Positions 1-12,163 of a stretch of DNA of 64,000 nt are shown here, piece after piece; positions within the stretch are counted from its first letter, which is position 1, and each line of letters starts with the position of its first letter. The notes beneath the pieces are model-generated. The model was not told the DNA's origin and made no database searches. It worked only from the letters and a program-made list of their open reading frames with translations. Origin of the DNA: Pomacea canaliculata (taxonomy: Eukaryota > Mollusca > Gastropoda > Architaenioglossa > Ampullariidae); contig NC_037591.1 of assembly GCF_003073045.1 (NCBI RefSeq), forward strand, positions 22,911,319-22,975,318, read 5' to 3'. A program made the position numbers and the translations under genes.

Positions 1-126
1 TCGGGGATCTGTTTACATCTGCATCTGTCAGTTAGCGCCTGCATTCAAGCTTCTATGGCGCAAACAACAGCCAGTGTCAACCACGGACAAGGCCGATGTG
101 ATGGCAGGAAGAAATGATTACAGGAT

Positions 127-181
127 GGTGACACAAGCTAGGGTGACACAAGCTAGGTGACACAAGCTAGGGGGTGACACA
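127..181. repeat. Short tandem repeat, unit about 15-16 bp
   Basis: Three near-identical head-to-tail copies of GGTGACACAAGCTAG, followed by a partial fourth (GGTGACACAG). Copy length varies by one or two bases because the number of G between units differs. It is non-coding as far as I can see. Confidence 0.8.
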
Positions 182-1427
182 GATTAATGCTCGAAAGCGT
201 AATGTGAAAAGAATGATGGCAAAATGTTATTCCACCTGCTGTTGTCAACAACAAGCTTCGGGTGAAGACGAAGAGAGCTGTTAAAAAGACGACCTAGACT
301 AATGAACAATGGCAAAGCTCTAACTCTGAATTAATTTTGTGTACATTGTTTGTAACCTTGTGCTTCACAACAACAACTATTTTTTTATTAATATTCATCT
401 TACGCCCAAGATATATTTAGAAAAACAAAAAAACAAAACAACAACATAACAATTCATTGTCAAAAACAACGTTGTGGAAAGCCTAACTATTATTTACTTT
501 CTATTTTGCACTAGAATCTTCTAAAATAAACCTTTCGGATAGAAAATTTAACCCAGCCTTGTCAAACATTTTTGAGACAATGGTATTCCTTGATTGGAGT
601 GGAAAGCAGCAGCAGCAACAACACCACAGCATCCACTGTAACAAAGGAGTTATTTTTCGCGAAGTTTAGCTCCCCTGAAGACAGCATGAGTTGTCTGTGC
701 GTCTTCACTCCCCGCAATAAAGCTTCTCAAAGGTTGTCAGTCGCCATGGCGGAGTGACATGTCGTGACGAAGTCACGCGCCTGTAAGCTGTCACGTCCGA
801 CTGCTTCCTCTTGTCGCGTGACCTTGTCATGCAGATCTGAAGCCAAACCCTGAAGGGACGAGGGTCCACAAAACGGGCCCCTGTTTTCACAATTTTTTTT
901 TTTTCGCTGCTTTGACAAAGATTTCTTTAATTCTCTCCCGGACATTGTCTTCCTGTCACATGGGAGGCATTCATTAATTAAGATGAACAGTGGAGCCGTA
1001 CCCTCCTTCTCTCTTTTCTTAGTGTTCTGTCATCGCGGTGTCACCCTGACGATAAAGCCTCTCGTTGTTCTTTGAGATGAGTGCGGAAATACCTCGCTAT
1101 TTCTCTTTGACAAGAGAGAGAGAAAGGAGAGAGGGAAAGAAAAAGGAGAAAGTGACACACACACACACACATATGAATCGCGCTTTATTTGAAGTGTTTG
1201 TGGGCTTGTATTCATGAAGCACATCACCTGTCCTGTTACCTCACCTGAGCTGGATAACTCAGCTACCCACAAACAGCGGCTAAAAAAGTGCGAAATCACA
1301 GCGAGGTGGAAGCACTTTCCCTTAAAATCAACAATAACAACAGCGGCTAAAATCCTGTAATCGTAGACTCAGGATAGACCTACTCAAATACTTTTATCAG
1401 TTATTTTACCAAAGGTAAAGTGGGGTA

Positions 1428-1545
1428 GATGGGAGGAATTGGTGTTTTACACCGAGCCAGCAACTATGGCTGTCACGGCAAGGCAACCACCGGACTAACC
1501 TTTTACCCCGGGTAGCCCTCTGTCGAAAAATCTCTCCGAAGTGGG
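1428..1545 (-). mobile_element. tRNA-derived SINE fragment (family shared with 47460-47655)
   Basis: This shares its body with the longer element at 47460-47655: the stretch around GGAATTGGTGTTTTACACC and then AGCAACTATGGCTGT is nearly identical in the same orientation. The tRNA-like head is not convincingly preserved, so this is a truncated or diverged copy. Minus orientation is inferred from the better copy, whose A and B boxes lie on the minus strand. Confidence 0.6.
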
Positions 1546-1886
1546 TTAAATAGGGTGTAATTCGTGACTGATTTAATCCAACATAAACGAACAGATTGGT
1601 TTTTTTTAGACCTAACAAATAAACTAGACATACATAAGGGAACAGAACAGTACATAACGTTTTATAGTATTCATAATCTGATACCAGAAGACGCCATAAA
1701 AATGATACTGAACTTTCTCCGATGGTCATTTTGCTGCGAATAAAAATGAACTAATACTTTTGTCATCTTATACTTGCTCAAGTTACAACATTATAAAGAA
1801 GGACGAAATTAAACTTTCTACATCTTCTGATTTACTTCTTTTTATATTTCTTTATCTCTTCTCGTTTTAGTTGCTTGCCTCATGCC

Positions 1887-1898
1887 TGCGCATGCGCA
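1887..1898. promoter_or_regulatory. Perfect NRF-1-type palindrome TGCGCATGCGCA
   Basis: The 12-mer matches the palindromic NRF-1 consensus (YGCGCAYGCGCR). Such sites usually lie just upstream of transcription starts, but no gene start is recognised beside it. It may mark the promoter of an unseen gene, or be chance. Confidence 0.35.
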
Positions 1899-2090
1899 CC
1901 GTAGCTGCAAAGTTTGAAAGCTAATACGGTATTTCACTACAGTTTTAATACAGTAAAACTACAACTGTTCTCTTTTCTGTCTAGTCTTCATCCCGAAAAT
2001 GGCATGAATAGTTACTACGTTCATTCAGATATTATGATTTGCACGAAATGTGTTGTAAGAATTCCTGTTTACATATCCGAGCAGAATTTC

Positions 2091-2093
2091 TAT

Positions 2094-2132
<39 letters not shown>

Positions 2133-2134
2133 TT
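2091..2134. repeat. (TTTA)n microsatellite
   Basis: About eleven uninterrupted TTTA units, ending in CCCGTGG unique sequence. Confidence 0.95.
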
Positions 2135-2633
2135 CCCGTGGTTACTCGATTTTCCTGTTTTCAGTCGCCTGTGATATCTCACTTTCTCTGTGCTTGACTT
2201 TGTGACGACACGTGGGAGGGAGCATCTAACCCGACGATTTACAAACTCCATCTCACATCTGAGTCTCGATAACTTGTTGAGGATTTACAGAGGAGGATGG
2301 GATTGATGGCTGCCTACCCGATACAAGTCTCAACCTTCCCCACAGGCTACATATATTCTTGCAGTTTTCTTGTAATGTTCTGCCTTGCCATTAAACGTCT
2401 TTTAAAATTAATCTTATATGTACATGAGCTACAAATATTTGTTAAATGTTTAGTGCAATGCATTTTAAGATTATCAATGTCTTCTTTAAATTTATTTCCT
2501 GTTTCAATAAATGTGTGCAATATGCTCAAGTCAACCTACAACTTTTAATAAGAAATCTTTTCTGCTTTATTTCTTTATAACATCAGTGTTTGCTATGTTT
2601 TCTGGTAAGTATTTATATACAAATACATATTAG

Positions 2634-2844
2634 TTGTAAAGAAACGGAAAAGGAGGTGATAACGACAGAAATAATAACGTGCCCAGGAGGGCACAACAAG
2701 CTGGCGTACACACCTACAGACATCACCATTGCACAGAAAGAGGTCAGCAACACCAACATCAGGGTTGTACCCGGATACATAAGTAACTTATTCGCTGGAG
2801 AAAGGCCTCAGTCAAGTGGAGAGCTGAGACCGTGTGTTAACTAG
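2634..2844 (+). CDS. Possible terminal exon of an unidentified gene
   Basis: An open frame of about 70 codons follows a plausible acceptor (CATATTAG at 2626-2633) and ends in TAG at 2842-2844. It is hydrophilic, uses a balanced codon set rich in C or G at third positions unlike its AT-rich flanks, and contains ITCPGGHNKLAY and RVVPGYISNLFAGE. A polyadenylation-like AATAAA lies at 3530-3535, rather far downstream. I do not recognise the family. If real, it is the 3' end of a plus-strand gene whose other exons lie to the left or were missed. The reverse strand is also open over part of this stretch but reads as a biased hydrophobic string, so I favour the plus strand. Confidence 0.3.
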
Positions 2845-3931
2845 ACATTTATGTGAGCAAATGTGGTGGCACAAGTTTGATTCCTTTCTGTGCATGGTGA
2901 TGAAACTCAAGAAAAGATAGATTTTGGAAAATAATATTTTTCACTGAACTTTACCTAAATTGCATCAAACAAGACCAGTAAATTTTGGCTGCTCGTAGCA
3001 TTTCCCCTAAAGATTGCGACAACTGTGAAACATTGTCTCCCTTTCCTATGAGTATGCTTTGACCATCTAGGAAATTATCTCCCTTTCCTATCACAGAAAG
3101 ACTTCATTCACGTCAAGCCTGTAACTAACATCCTGTTCACGGTGATCACCTCTGTTTCGTACCCTAATGCCTATCCCCTTCATGAAAGTCGCCACCTAGC
3201 GGTCTTGTGCCCACGACAGGCTCATGCGGGTCATCAACATGGCCAACCTAGAAGTCTATGTTGCCGTTTAATTTGTTAAACCACTTTATTATTTTAAATT
3301 TATGAATGTGGCTTGTCACTAAACCAATTGTATGCACATTGTATCTAAGTTTAAGTAAAACAAATATTTTGTTGCAATAATTTTAATTAAATGTCTTCAA
3401 TTACTTGTCGTGTGCGGCGCTCACGACAACACAAATGTGACCCGTGTGGTCCTGTTTGACCTGACTGCGATTCTGAATCGTCTTCCTTCGTTGTATTATA
3501 TTGTACTTTATTATTTTATACCGCATTTAAATAAAGTGTTCTAAACTGAGTTGAATTGCATACTGTCATCGTGAAAAACTTTTTCTCACAGTAAGGTCTG
3601 AACTCAAAAATGTTTTACTTTGGCGCACGTCTGATGAGAAGTTGTTATGGATCAAAAGACACGATTAATGCTCTATGTTTTTAGTAAGTTTAAAATAACT
3701 TTAGTTTTTCATTTTCTATTCCTCCACATATAGTGTTAGGTCTTTGCAGACTTGTCTTAAGCATAGATATATCCACCCAGAAAGTGATCGTTGTAAGAGT
3801 TACGAACCTAACTCAGCTTTTTGGAGTTAAAGCTAGAAGACAGGAATATAGAAGCATTTTTGAAATATTAAAATAATCTCAGTATTTTCATGGGAAGCAG
3901 ATGTATACGAGGTAATGTCTGAAGTACTCAC

Positions 3932-3968
3932 AGGCGACAAGCAGGAGAAGAATGAAGCCTCGCATCAT
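3932..3968 (-). CDS. Possible first coding exon: signal peptide of a secreted or membrane protein
   Basis: Read on the minus strand, a near-ideal Kozak context GCCGCCATGATG begins MMRGFILLLLVAC, a compact hydrophobic signal-peptide core, then a good donor (GTGAGTACTT) after one base of the thirteenth codon. The order Kozak, ATG, hydrophobic core, donor is unlikely by chance. Later exons should lie at lower coordinates or beyond the left edge; I could not identify any. The product is unknown. The region to the right (about 3970-4330) is comparatively GC-rich and would be its promoter and 5' UTR. Confidence 0.4.
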
Positions 3969-5517
3969 GGCGGCGCTTGCAGGAAGTTCAACTAACGACA
4001 GAGAATGAAAGAAAGATGCACCAGCGCTCACTGTCCCTCAGATCCGTTGGTCTACAGCGCTTGCCTGCCCCTTAAGGATCCTGAAGGTGCTTGCTGTCGT
4101 GCCTTACCAGGTGCGTGACGCTTCTCCGCAACCTTAAGTACGCCACGTGTCATCCTTGGACTCCTCCCCATTTGGCTGAGGTCAGAGGTCAGCATCTGTC
4201 TGTGTCTCGGAACAGTTTTCGTGAGGTGGACTGACAGATCTTCCATCTGCTACCTTCCTTGCTGTTTCCGAAATTAATTTCTGTCTTCTTCCGAGTGATA
4301 TGAAATACTTCAGGGTGGAGGTTCTCGTTCTGTAGCCCCCGCCGACCGTCACTGGAAAACAATGAATGAGTGCTTTTAACCCGCATTTTAAGCAAAGTGA
4401 ATGCTGTTTAACCCTTCTGTGACTAAACCGGATGCTTTGTAGTCATGCCTCGTTTTAGTAGTAAACTGGAACAAATCGTCTGCCAGTAATACAAGTTCGT
4501 GGTTCCAGATTGCAAAGGCTTCCACAGCTGATGAAAAATGGTGTAATTTTTTCTGCAGAGAAGGTGAAAGGTCATTACGACCGACTCGCTTCAACATGTG
4601 GAATGCGACACTGTTTGTGAACGTGACTCTTAACTGCCCAAAGCTTTAGCTGAGGGACAATTATAGAGACTTTACCGTGCAATATCTTCCTGGAAAACCA
4701 TGTCCTTGCTTTTATTTTATGTGCGATTGTCTTCTCTTCTCCCTTTTGCCCTCTCACCTTTGATGACCCACAGAGGAACAGAGTCATGTTGGTGGCAAAC
4801 ATACTGCCGCCTAAATCTTTTTCTCTTCCTTGTGTCTGGCCGTTATTTCCACTTCACTGAAGATGCTGAGTTGCATTACCTTATAAAGCTGTCTTGTATC
4901 TCACCTGAGTGGTCAGTGAATGTTCTCTCCCAGAGTGGCAGCTCTAGTTTTCTTTAACAGATACAGAGATTCGCTTGAATAAGTACAATTATTTTTAAGC
5001 ATCTCACGCATTTAATCACACAAGGATTGTGTACAACATAGTTTTGAAACAAAGGGCATTTGCCACCCCTCATCACAATAACTGTACTGACAAACTGACA
5101 CGATTCAACTACTTGTAGATAAGATGGATAAAAAGTTTGTTCAGACGCTCGGACTTCTTGGATTTTTCCTCTTAATTAAGCCGAGTGGAAACACGATTGG
5201 TCTACGGGACTGAGGAATTTACTTACATTCTAGAAAAAAATGTGTCATTGTCTGCCCAGAAGACAAATGTGTCATGCAGGTATTTTAATACTGCATATAA
5301 TTGCTTATTACTTATTACTGTCGTGTTGTCACGTTTTATTGTTCATAACTAAGAATAGTTGGCCCTGAGTTAATGTATTTTGTCAGTGATGGTGGTGGTA
5401 GGGGGGAAGTATACTACATAAAATGCATGTCATGGAGAGGGGGGGGTTGCTAAGTTGGCGACTATGAGCTGCTATTAGAACATCAACTTCATATTATCCC
5501 CCCCCACCTCATCCACA

Positions 5518-5559
5518 CCATTGCCATTACCATTATCATTACCATTACCATTACCATTC
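5518..5559. repeat. Imperfect (CCATTA)n tract
   Basis: Seven imperfect hexamer units of the form CATTAC/CATTAT. It follows a short C-run and is preceded, about 70 bp upstream, by a G-run near 5440. Confidence 0.8.
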
Positions 5560-6545
5560 ACACTGGGGTATAAGCACAGCAGGCATGAGTGGCTCCATCT
5601 TGTAGACCTCATCTTTTCAAAATGTCTTAATATTTTGCCTTCTTATTCATAGATAATGACCTTTATGTTTTCTTTTGAAACATTTACTATCAAGACACCA
5701 CCGTTCAAAACTAGAGGACAGCTACAAAGGAACTGAATTATTAGTGATGTTATTATTGGTTTATGAGTCATCAGCTAAGGGTATTGCTGCGGCGAACTAG
5801 TCGAAACCACGAAAAGAGGTGAAATATCCAGAACAAATGGTGTTCTGGAAATAGGACATGAACCTAAGACCATCCAGAACTGGCAAGTACCACAAGATAA
5901 TTAATTCAGGGAGCAACTAGTGTAAATAGTCTGTCCACTCGGTGACAGGAGATTTTAAGGCATAAACAACCTGTCCACTCTGTGGAGCAGACACATTAAT
6001 GAGTATGCAGGAATGTTTACTTGACTTTCTGGTTGAGTGCGCATGCGTGTTGTGCATCATGCATGACTGACGTTTTCTGTCCTGTCAAAATGACCAAAGG
6101 ATACCGGGTTACACCGTTTGTAGGATCACTGTCTCCAGTTAACGGAAGCCAGCGACACCAGACAACCCCAGCGGATGTTCTTCCACAGAGAAAATATTTT
6201 CAATCATTCATACCTGAAACTTAAAAGACAGATGTTATAAGTGGATGTCAGACCAGTCTGCGTGTGGAGGATGCATGAATATATACCAGAGAGTGTTCGT
6301 GACTCTTATTTCAGTTTCCAAACTAACCGGAGTCACGATTCAGCCTAAAAATAGCCGGCATTGTCTGTTGTGGTGTTGGAGAAATGAGCAAAACGAGGTC
6401 AGGAAGTAGTTAGGGAAAGCTGAACAAGAATAAGAATGAAAGCTTAACACTTTTTTTTAATACGAAGCAGTCCTCTGGGGAATAAAAGTGAAGTCGTATA
6501 TTAAAAATGTCTCTGCATACTTACAGACATATCAGTCATCAGTCA

Positions 6546-6990
6546 CTAATCCAGGTTGTATCTCTATGTCTGTCTCTCGAGTCAGACTTATAGGTGTTAC
6601 TATTGACAATAGCTGGTAATGGTCCCAGCACATCTCCTCCACAAGTAAAAACATTTCCAGGAAAACTTACCAACTATAGTCTAAAGTCAAACATTTCTTA
6701 GTTTCTCGCACCAGAAAACTCTTCTACCCCACATATGTACACTCATATTCAGTCAACCATTGACTCCGCTAGTGGAGCTTTACCTGAAAGCAAAAATACG
6801 GTCTGGTGATTTCGCCTCTCCAGGAGTCCTTTCACTGACAAGTATTTAAAATAAACAAATACATCTTTATTTATAAAATGCTAACTGGTAAACTCTGCCG
6901 CCTACGGAGTCTTGAAATATTCGAGGGCGAGACGAGAAAGTCCTTTTCAGAAAGAATTGTCATTGTTAGTGTCTTACGGTCTGTCGCTCT
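6546..6990 (+). mobile_element. LINE fragment, reverse-transcriptase C-terminal part (CR1/L2-like)
   Basis: The plus strand reads VRLIGVTIDNSW, then after in-frame stops SRTRKLFYPTYVHS and a downstream NKYIFIYKMLTGKL-like stretch when adjacent frames are followed. This order (LGVTID motif, RKLFY motif, IYK motif) is typical of the thumb and tail of CR1/L2-clade non-LTR retrotransposon polymerases. Several stops and frame changes show an old inactive copy. Both ends are approximate; the upstream endonuclease and catalytic YADD region are absent. Confidence 0.65.
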
Positions 6991-7360
6991 CTTACACAAA
7001 CACACGCACGAACCATGCACACACACAGCAGTTATCTCTTACATGTTACCTGCATCTGATATATATACACACACTGGTTTGTAACTGGTCTCGAAAATAC
7101 AAACCTATATGCAAGTAAAATATTTTTTTTCTTACTTTACTTTAATATGATCATATTTTATAATCATTTTCAAACTCTCATTTCCGAATAAACTCGTGTA
7201 GGTTTTTCACCGGCGTGTCCTCGGATAACCTCGGGTAGACCTGATGATTTATCATATTTACATCTCAGATGGATGGCAGCCAGCACACAGCCTCGTACTG
7301 TTCTAGTAGACCTCTCTGACCTCACAAGACTTCCACGTTTCTAGCTGTCACCTCGGGCTG

Positions 7361-7405
7361 TTTTTTTTTTTTTTTTTCTTCTTTTTTAATTTTTTAATTT
7401 TTTTT
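7361..7405. repeat. Poly-T tract
   Basis: Nearly pure T run with a few C and A interruptions. It could be the reverse poly-A tail of a retrocopy, but no body was recognised beside it. Confidence 0.8.
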
Positions 7406-8482
7406 TAGCTCGACCGTTGTGATTGCACCAGAGCACAATATCCTCACTTTTCCTGCCTTTACGGAAGTTGATAATCTTGAAGTTGATTGAGTTGTGTCCT
7501 TGCACTGACATGCAAACAAGCAAATATGCATCCCGCTTAACAGGAACTACTCCAACAACGAGTGTCGCAGACAAGAGCTTTGAACTGAAAACAACGGGAG
7601 ATAATGGAAACTCTGCAAGAGTTGTGCCCCTTCCTCAAACCTACTCGACCTTTGCTCACGTTGGCACACAGGCTAGATAAGAGGCATCCATTGTATTAGA
7701 AAGACCAAAGATCGGAATATTTCTGCTTTTACTGAGAGAGTGAATGAGTGACTAGTAGTGGCACGATTGTCGTTATTTACACTTACAGATCACTTCCTGC
7801 AAACAATTAAGTTCTTGTTTTCTCTGTTCGGACACCGTGCCAAACTTAGCAAGATAGCAGTTGCAATGTATAGTACAGAGAAGGATCGAGTCTGTGTGCA
7901 GGAAGATGTCAAATTTAATGCAGGTTTAGAGAACAACATTGTGTTTATTATTCTTGTCAGCCTTGCCACAGTTTTGTCCTCATACTAAAACTGAGTCATC
8001 ACTGATTAGCACAAAGGTTGTGATTATAAGCAGACATGCAAATGAATGTTACGAGCAGCAAAGGGACATGGTGACAGGGATAAGATGGCTGTTGTATAGG
8101 ATTTTAAAAAAAGCCTGCATGTCAGGAAGGAAGCAGGTCTGCTCAAAGCACACGCTTAACTTGTAACCGCCTTCTTGTCCCCCCCTCTTTAAAAAAGTAC
8201 CTGTACTCACATTGTGACTCTCTATAATTCGCTGAATTTTTAGTTTCTTTTCAGATCAGCTAATAGTGACTAATAATGGCAGAAGTAAGACTAAGCTTTG
8301 AAGAAAGAAAATTTATCATAAAATGCTAATAGAAGCACGATAATATCATTGAAGTGCAAGACAATTTAGAGAACATTTTCACAAAGATCCACCAAAGCCA
8401 CGAACCATTGGGTTTATCGAGTTCACATTTAACTATTCATTCAAGCCCCGACATGAGCTCCTCGGCCTATAAGGCTAGCATC

Positions 8483-8505
8483 TGTGTGTGTGTGTGTGTG
8501 TGTGT
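8483..8505. repeat. (TG)n microsatellite
   Basis: About eleven TG units followed by a degenerate TATGTG. Confidence 0.95.
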
Positions 8506-11500
8506 ATGTGAAAAGTGACCATTTAAACGAATATAACCAATCTACATTCTACCTGATTATATAACGATACTTTAGTTTTCTTTTAGCTAAGGCACACAAA
8601 CATAGATACTTAACATCAATGTCATTTTACGCGAACTTCAAATTTTTTAAGAAAGATATTTAGCATTTATGTCTTCACACTCACTACTTTTGACAATCAT
8701 ATCTTTTGTATTTTTAACAAAAAGGCACAGAGAACAAGAAGTCTTTTCTGTTGAGATCGTGATCCAGACGTCCTGTGAGCGTGTCGCTCTCCTTACCTGT
8801 CACAGGTGTGACAACGAGGCCCGGCAGTCTCTCTCCACTCGCGCACGGCGGAAGTAATGCAGATCCGCAAGGTGCTCACATTCGTCAGTGGGGGTAGGGT
8901 AGGGTACCCGTCACGGATCACTGCCTCGTCGCTCAGAAGTCACATCTGTTATAGTTATTGATTCATTATAGCTAGTCTTGAGATAGCCTTTCAAATCATT
9001 GGTAGCTGTATTTTAAATGGTAAAGCTGTCATCGCTATATTTATGTTCTTGCCTTTTTCTGTACTTGGTTTGGCGAGAGCAAAGGTTAAAGGACTTGGTA
9101 GAGGGAAAACTAGACCCTTACCGTCAAGATAAAAAATAGCACTCACCGGAGATTTCCACTTGTATCGATACGTCTTCTTTAACAACTAAAGCTAAATGAC
9201 TGGTCCAAGACCAGCTCAGGCCACGTGACCTAGCAAGACTGTTGTATACATGTAAAAGTCATGTCTATTAGGGGTAACCCGAAATGCTGAACACTTCCTG
9301 GGACTAGCTATGTACAATTGTTGTCTGCTGATTGGGTAAAACTCGTGCAAAGTACTCCTTTAAAAACAAATTTGAGTCAAGACATCTTTTCCGCTCTCGA
9401 GATATACCTCTACCATCATTATCATGCACAGAAAGAGGTCAAAACGTGACGTCACCTTTGTACACAGAAACTATTAATTAATATATAGTCCCAGCTCTCC
9501 CATAAGCTGCATGTTTTTATCAGGATATACCTTCGAATAAAAATTGGTTGCAATAACCGGTGACAACATAACGGGCGGCGAGACAACGAGTCTAGACCGG
9601 AGAAATGGCTCCCAGCTTTGGCATTGGCTGATGTCTGCACAAAAAGTATCCACGTGCATTAGTGACCAGGTTTTTTTATGTAACCACCAGCTATGCATGT
9701 GATGGTGAGTTGTTCTGCTTGTATCTCGTAAACGGATGGAAGGTATTTTTGGCCTACGTGTCCTTTGTCTTTTAAAAACATTTAATATAATTTACAGAAG
9801 CTGACTTTAGATATATTATTGGGTTCTTCTGGTGTAGCAATGAAATATTAATTTTATTATTATCAAATCCAATAAAAAGAAGCTTTACTTTAGTTGGAAA
9901 GTTGGAGCGAAAGAGTTTAGACTTTCGAATTCTGATAACGGGTGATGATAAGTCATAAATATTCCTTTTATAAAAGATTAAAAGAGGTAAGTTTTTAACA
10001 TTATCTTAAGTGGTGTGTAGTTTCTGATCGTCAGATAAAAAAGGGTTAGTTATTTCAGGCTACAGGGCCGAGATGAGAGAAGGAGTGACGGAACATCACG
10101 AGGTATGAATCATGACTGGCGGGGAATCATGAAGGTCAGAAACTCTGATGAACATCACAGACCTGTGAAAATACAAAGGATCTGCTTATGACATGGAAAC
10201 AAATGGTAGACAGTTTATAGTCTACTTTTTGCAGGATGGAGAGGAAATACAACTATGCCAGTAAATGTGACCGGAAGTGGTTTGGGTGCGCTGAGTGCTG
10301 CATAGTTCTTCACACTTTGGGGAAAACCCACATCCTTCTTGCATCATCATTATCATAATCATCATCATTATCATCTTGTCATATAAATGTTTTGATTACT
10401 CATTGTGTGTTGGTGGTTGCGTGGCGTAGGTGTGTGCTTGTGTGGTATAAGTGTGCGGTGTGTGTGGTGGATGAGTGAATCTTCCTAAAGATGAAGAAAC
10501 GTTTCTTTGTGCACCTGGTATGATAGAAGGTATGAAAGAAAAAAAAAAGGAAAGATCAAACAGAAAATTAAAAGTGAGACAGAAGGAAAGGCGATTGCCT
10601 GATTGAATAATAATTATAAATGGGTTTTCTTTCGTACTCTGAAGCCCGACATCACATTTGTATACTGTATGTATGATGCGATTGCATTAAAAAAAATGCT
10701 TCAGCAATCAAGCTTTCAGGGGATGTAAATTGTTATGAAATGACAGCTTATGAATAAAACAGTTCTTTCCCTTGCACCATAGAAGTCTCCTCAATGTCTT
10801 GCCGCATGCAGATGCAGAACTGCACAAACAAATCAAAAATTCCAAATTGTTTCTATCCCCACAATTAATTACCAATAATTTACTGCATTATTTTTAACGA
10901 GTCCTTTCTGCGTCTGTAACACAATCTACAACTTGATGGAGGTCAACGGCTCCAGCATCATGATTGGCTGATTTAATTCTTTTGTTTTGAACTCTCCGTA
11001 ATGTTCTATTTTGTCAATCAGTGGATTATTTTTCATTGAAACCTGCTGGGGTATTTTCGCACGAACATGAAGCCAGCTGAGAACTACCACCAGAACAGAT
11101 GGCTTTGGAACAGACAGAAAGGTAGACTAAATGGAAACAAATTAACTACTAAAAATTTCCAAAATCCACAATGTGAAAATTATCTCATCGGTTCAGGTCC
11201 CTGAGTATGCTTGTCATGATCACATATACCTCTGTATATCTGTACGGTGCTTAATGTCACGTGAGCAACATACACTATACTCTATTAGGGGGAGTCAAAT
11301 CTGTTGATTGTTGCCATAGAAACGTAATTTAGCTTAATAAGCATGAGTTCAGACTAATGTCTAGTGACCAAACCTGGCTCTTTACTCTGGTTCTTATGCA
11401 TACTTTCAGGTGGGGAAAGGAATTTGCAGTATTACTCCAATAGCCGTGTATCTTTTTAACAGTTCGCTTGGAGCTGTAAGGGAATATTTGGCCTGGATAC

Positions 11501-12077
11501 GAGACTTGTGGAGGTAGAACCGCATCGCTGAAGGCCAGAGAGTAGCTAGGGGTCAAGGACAGTGGACGACATAACAAATGATAATGGTGCAATAATGGTG
11601 CCAACACTCTTTGTCCAGCACAGGAGCAGAATGCCCACACCTAGCTGCAACAAAGGACCTGACAGGACAAGTATCGAATCAAGAATGCACAGCAGTTTGC
11701 AAAAGATGGCGGTTTTCATGTGACCATTATCGCGCATCATTGCCTAGCGGATAATTCAGCGGACTTCACTGTTTCATTGTGCCAAAAAAACGCGGACTAT
11801 TTTGTATCAATCCGCCTTCATCACCACCATTTGCTGGTAAGTGATTTTGTGTGTGGGTGTGTGGGTGGGAGGCGGGAATCGAGACTTTTTAATGCGACTA
11901 TGTTTAAATACTGTATGTATGGGAATAGAGAGGTCAGGATATATCTGTATTACACATGCAACTTCCATTAGGTGAGCGCATTGCGTCATGGGCCGGTCTA
12001 TGTTAGTTTGTCAGAGGTGAGAGAGGGTATTGGTTCATTTTTGAGAGGGGGGCGGGGCTTAGGGAGGGTATACCTAT

Positions 12078-12163
12078 AGGTTTAGGGTTGGGGTTAAGGT
12101 TAGGATTTGGGATTAGGATTATGTTTTATGTTAGGGGTTAGGTTTAGGGTTAGGGGTAGTAAC
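12078..12163 (+). repeat. Degenerate TTAGGG-like (telomere-type) tract
   Basis: A run of imperfect units such as TTTAGGGTTGGGGTTAAGG, then GTTAGGGGTTAGGTTTAGGG. TTAGGG is the usual metazoan and molluscan telomere unit. The high divergence argues for a GGTTAG-type minisatellite or an ancient interstitial telomeric insertion, not a chromosome end. It is flanked by a G-rich stretch before and a GC-rich stretch (12180-12245) after. Confidence 0.7.

Larger units (their letters stand above)
1..3931. other. Left-edge gene-poor region
   Basis: No complete gene is visible. It holds a short tandem repeat (127-181), a SINE fragment (1428-1545), a perfect NRF-1-type palindrome (1887-1898), a TTTA microsatellite (2091-2134) and a possible terminal exon (2634-2844). 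A segment near 740-860 is CpG-rich but carries no open frame I can defend. The rest is AT-rich sequence with stops in all frames. Confidence 0.6.

Noticed and set aside
2297-2548. Plus-strand frame of 83 codons
   Set aside because: Hydrophobic, AT-driven composition with an equally open reverse strand; no start context or conservation cue.
12078-12163. Chromosome end
   Set aside because: Units are too degenerate and the tract is flanked on both sides by ordinary sequence.
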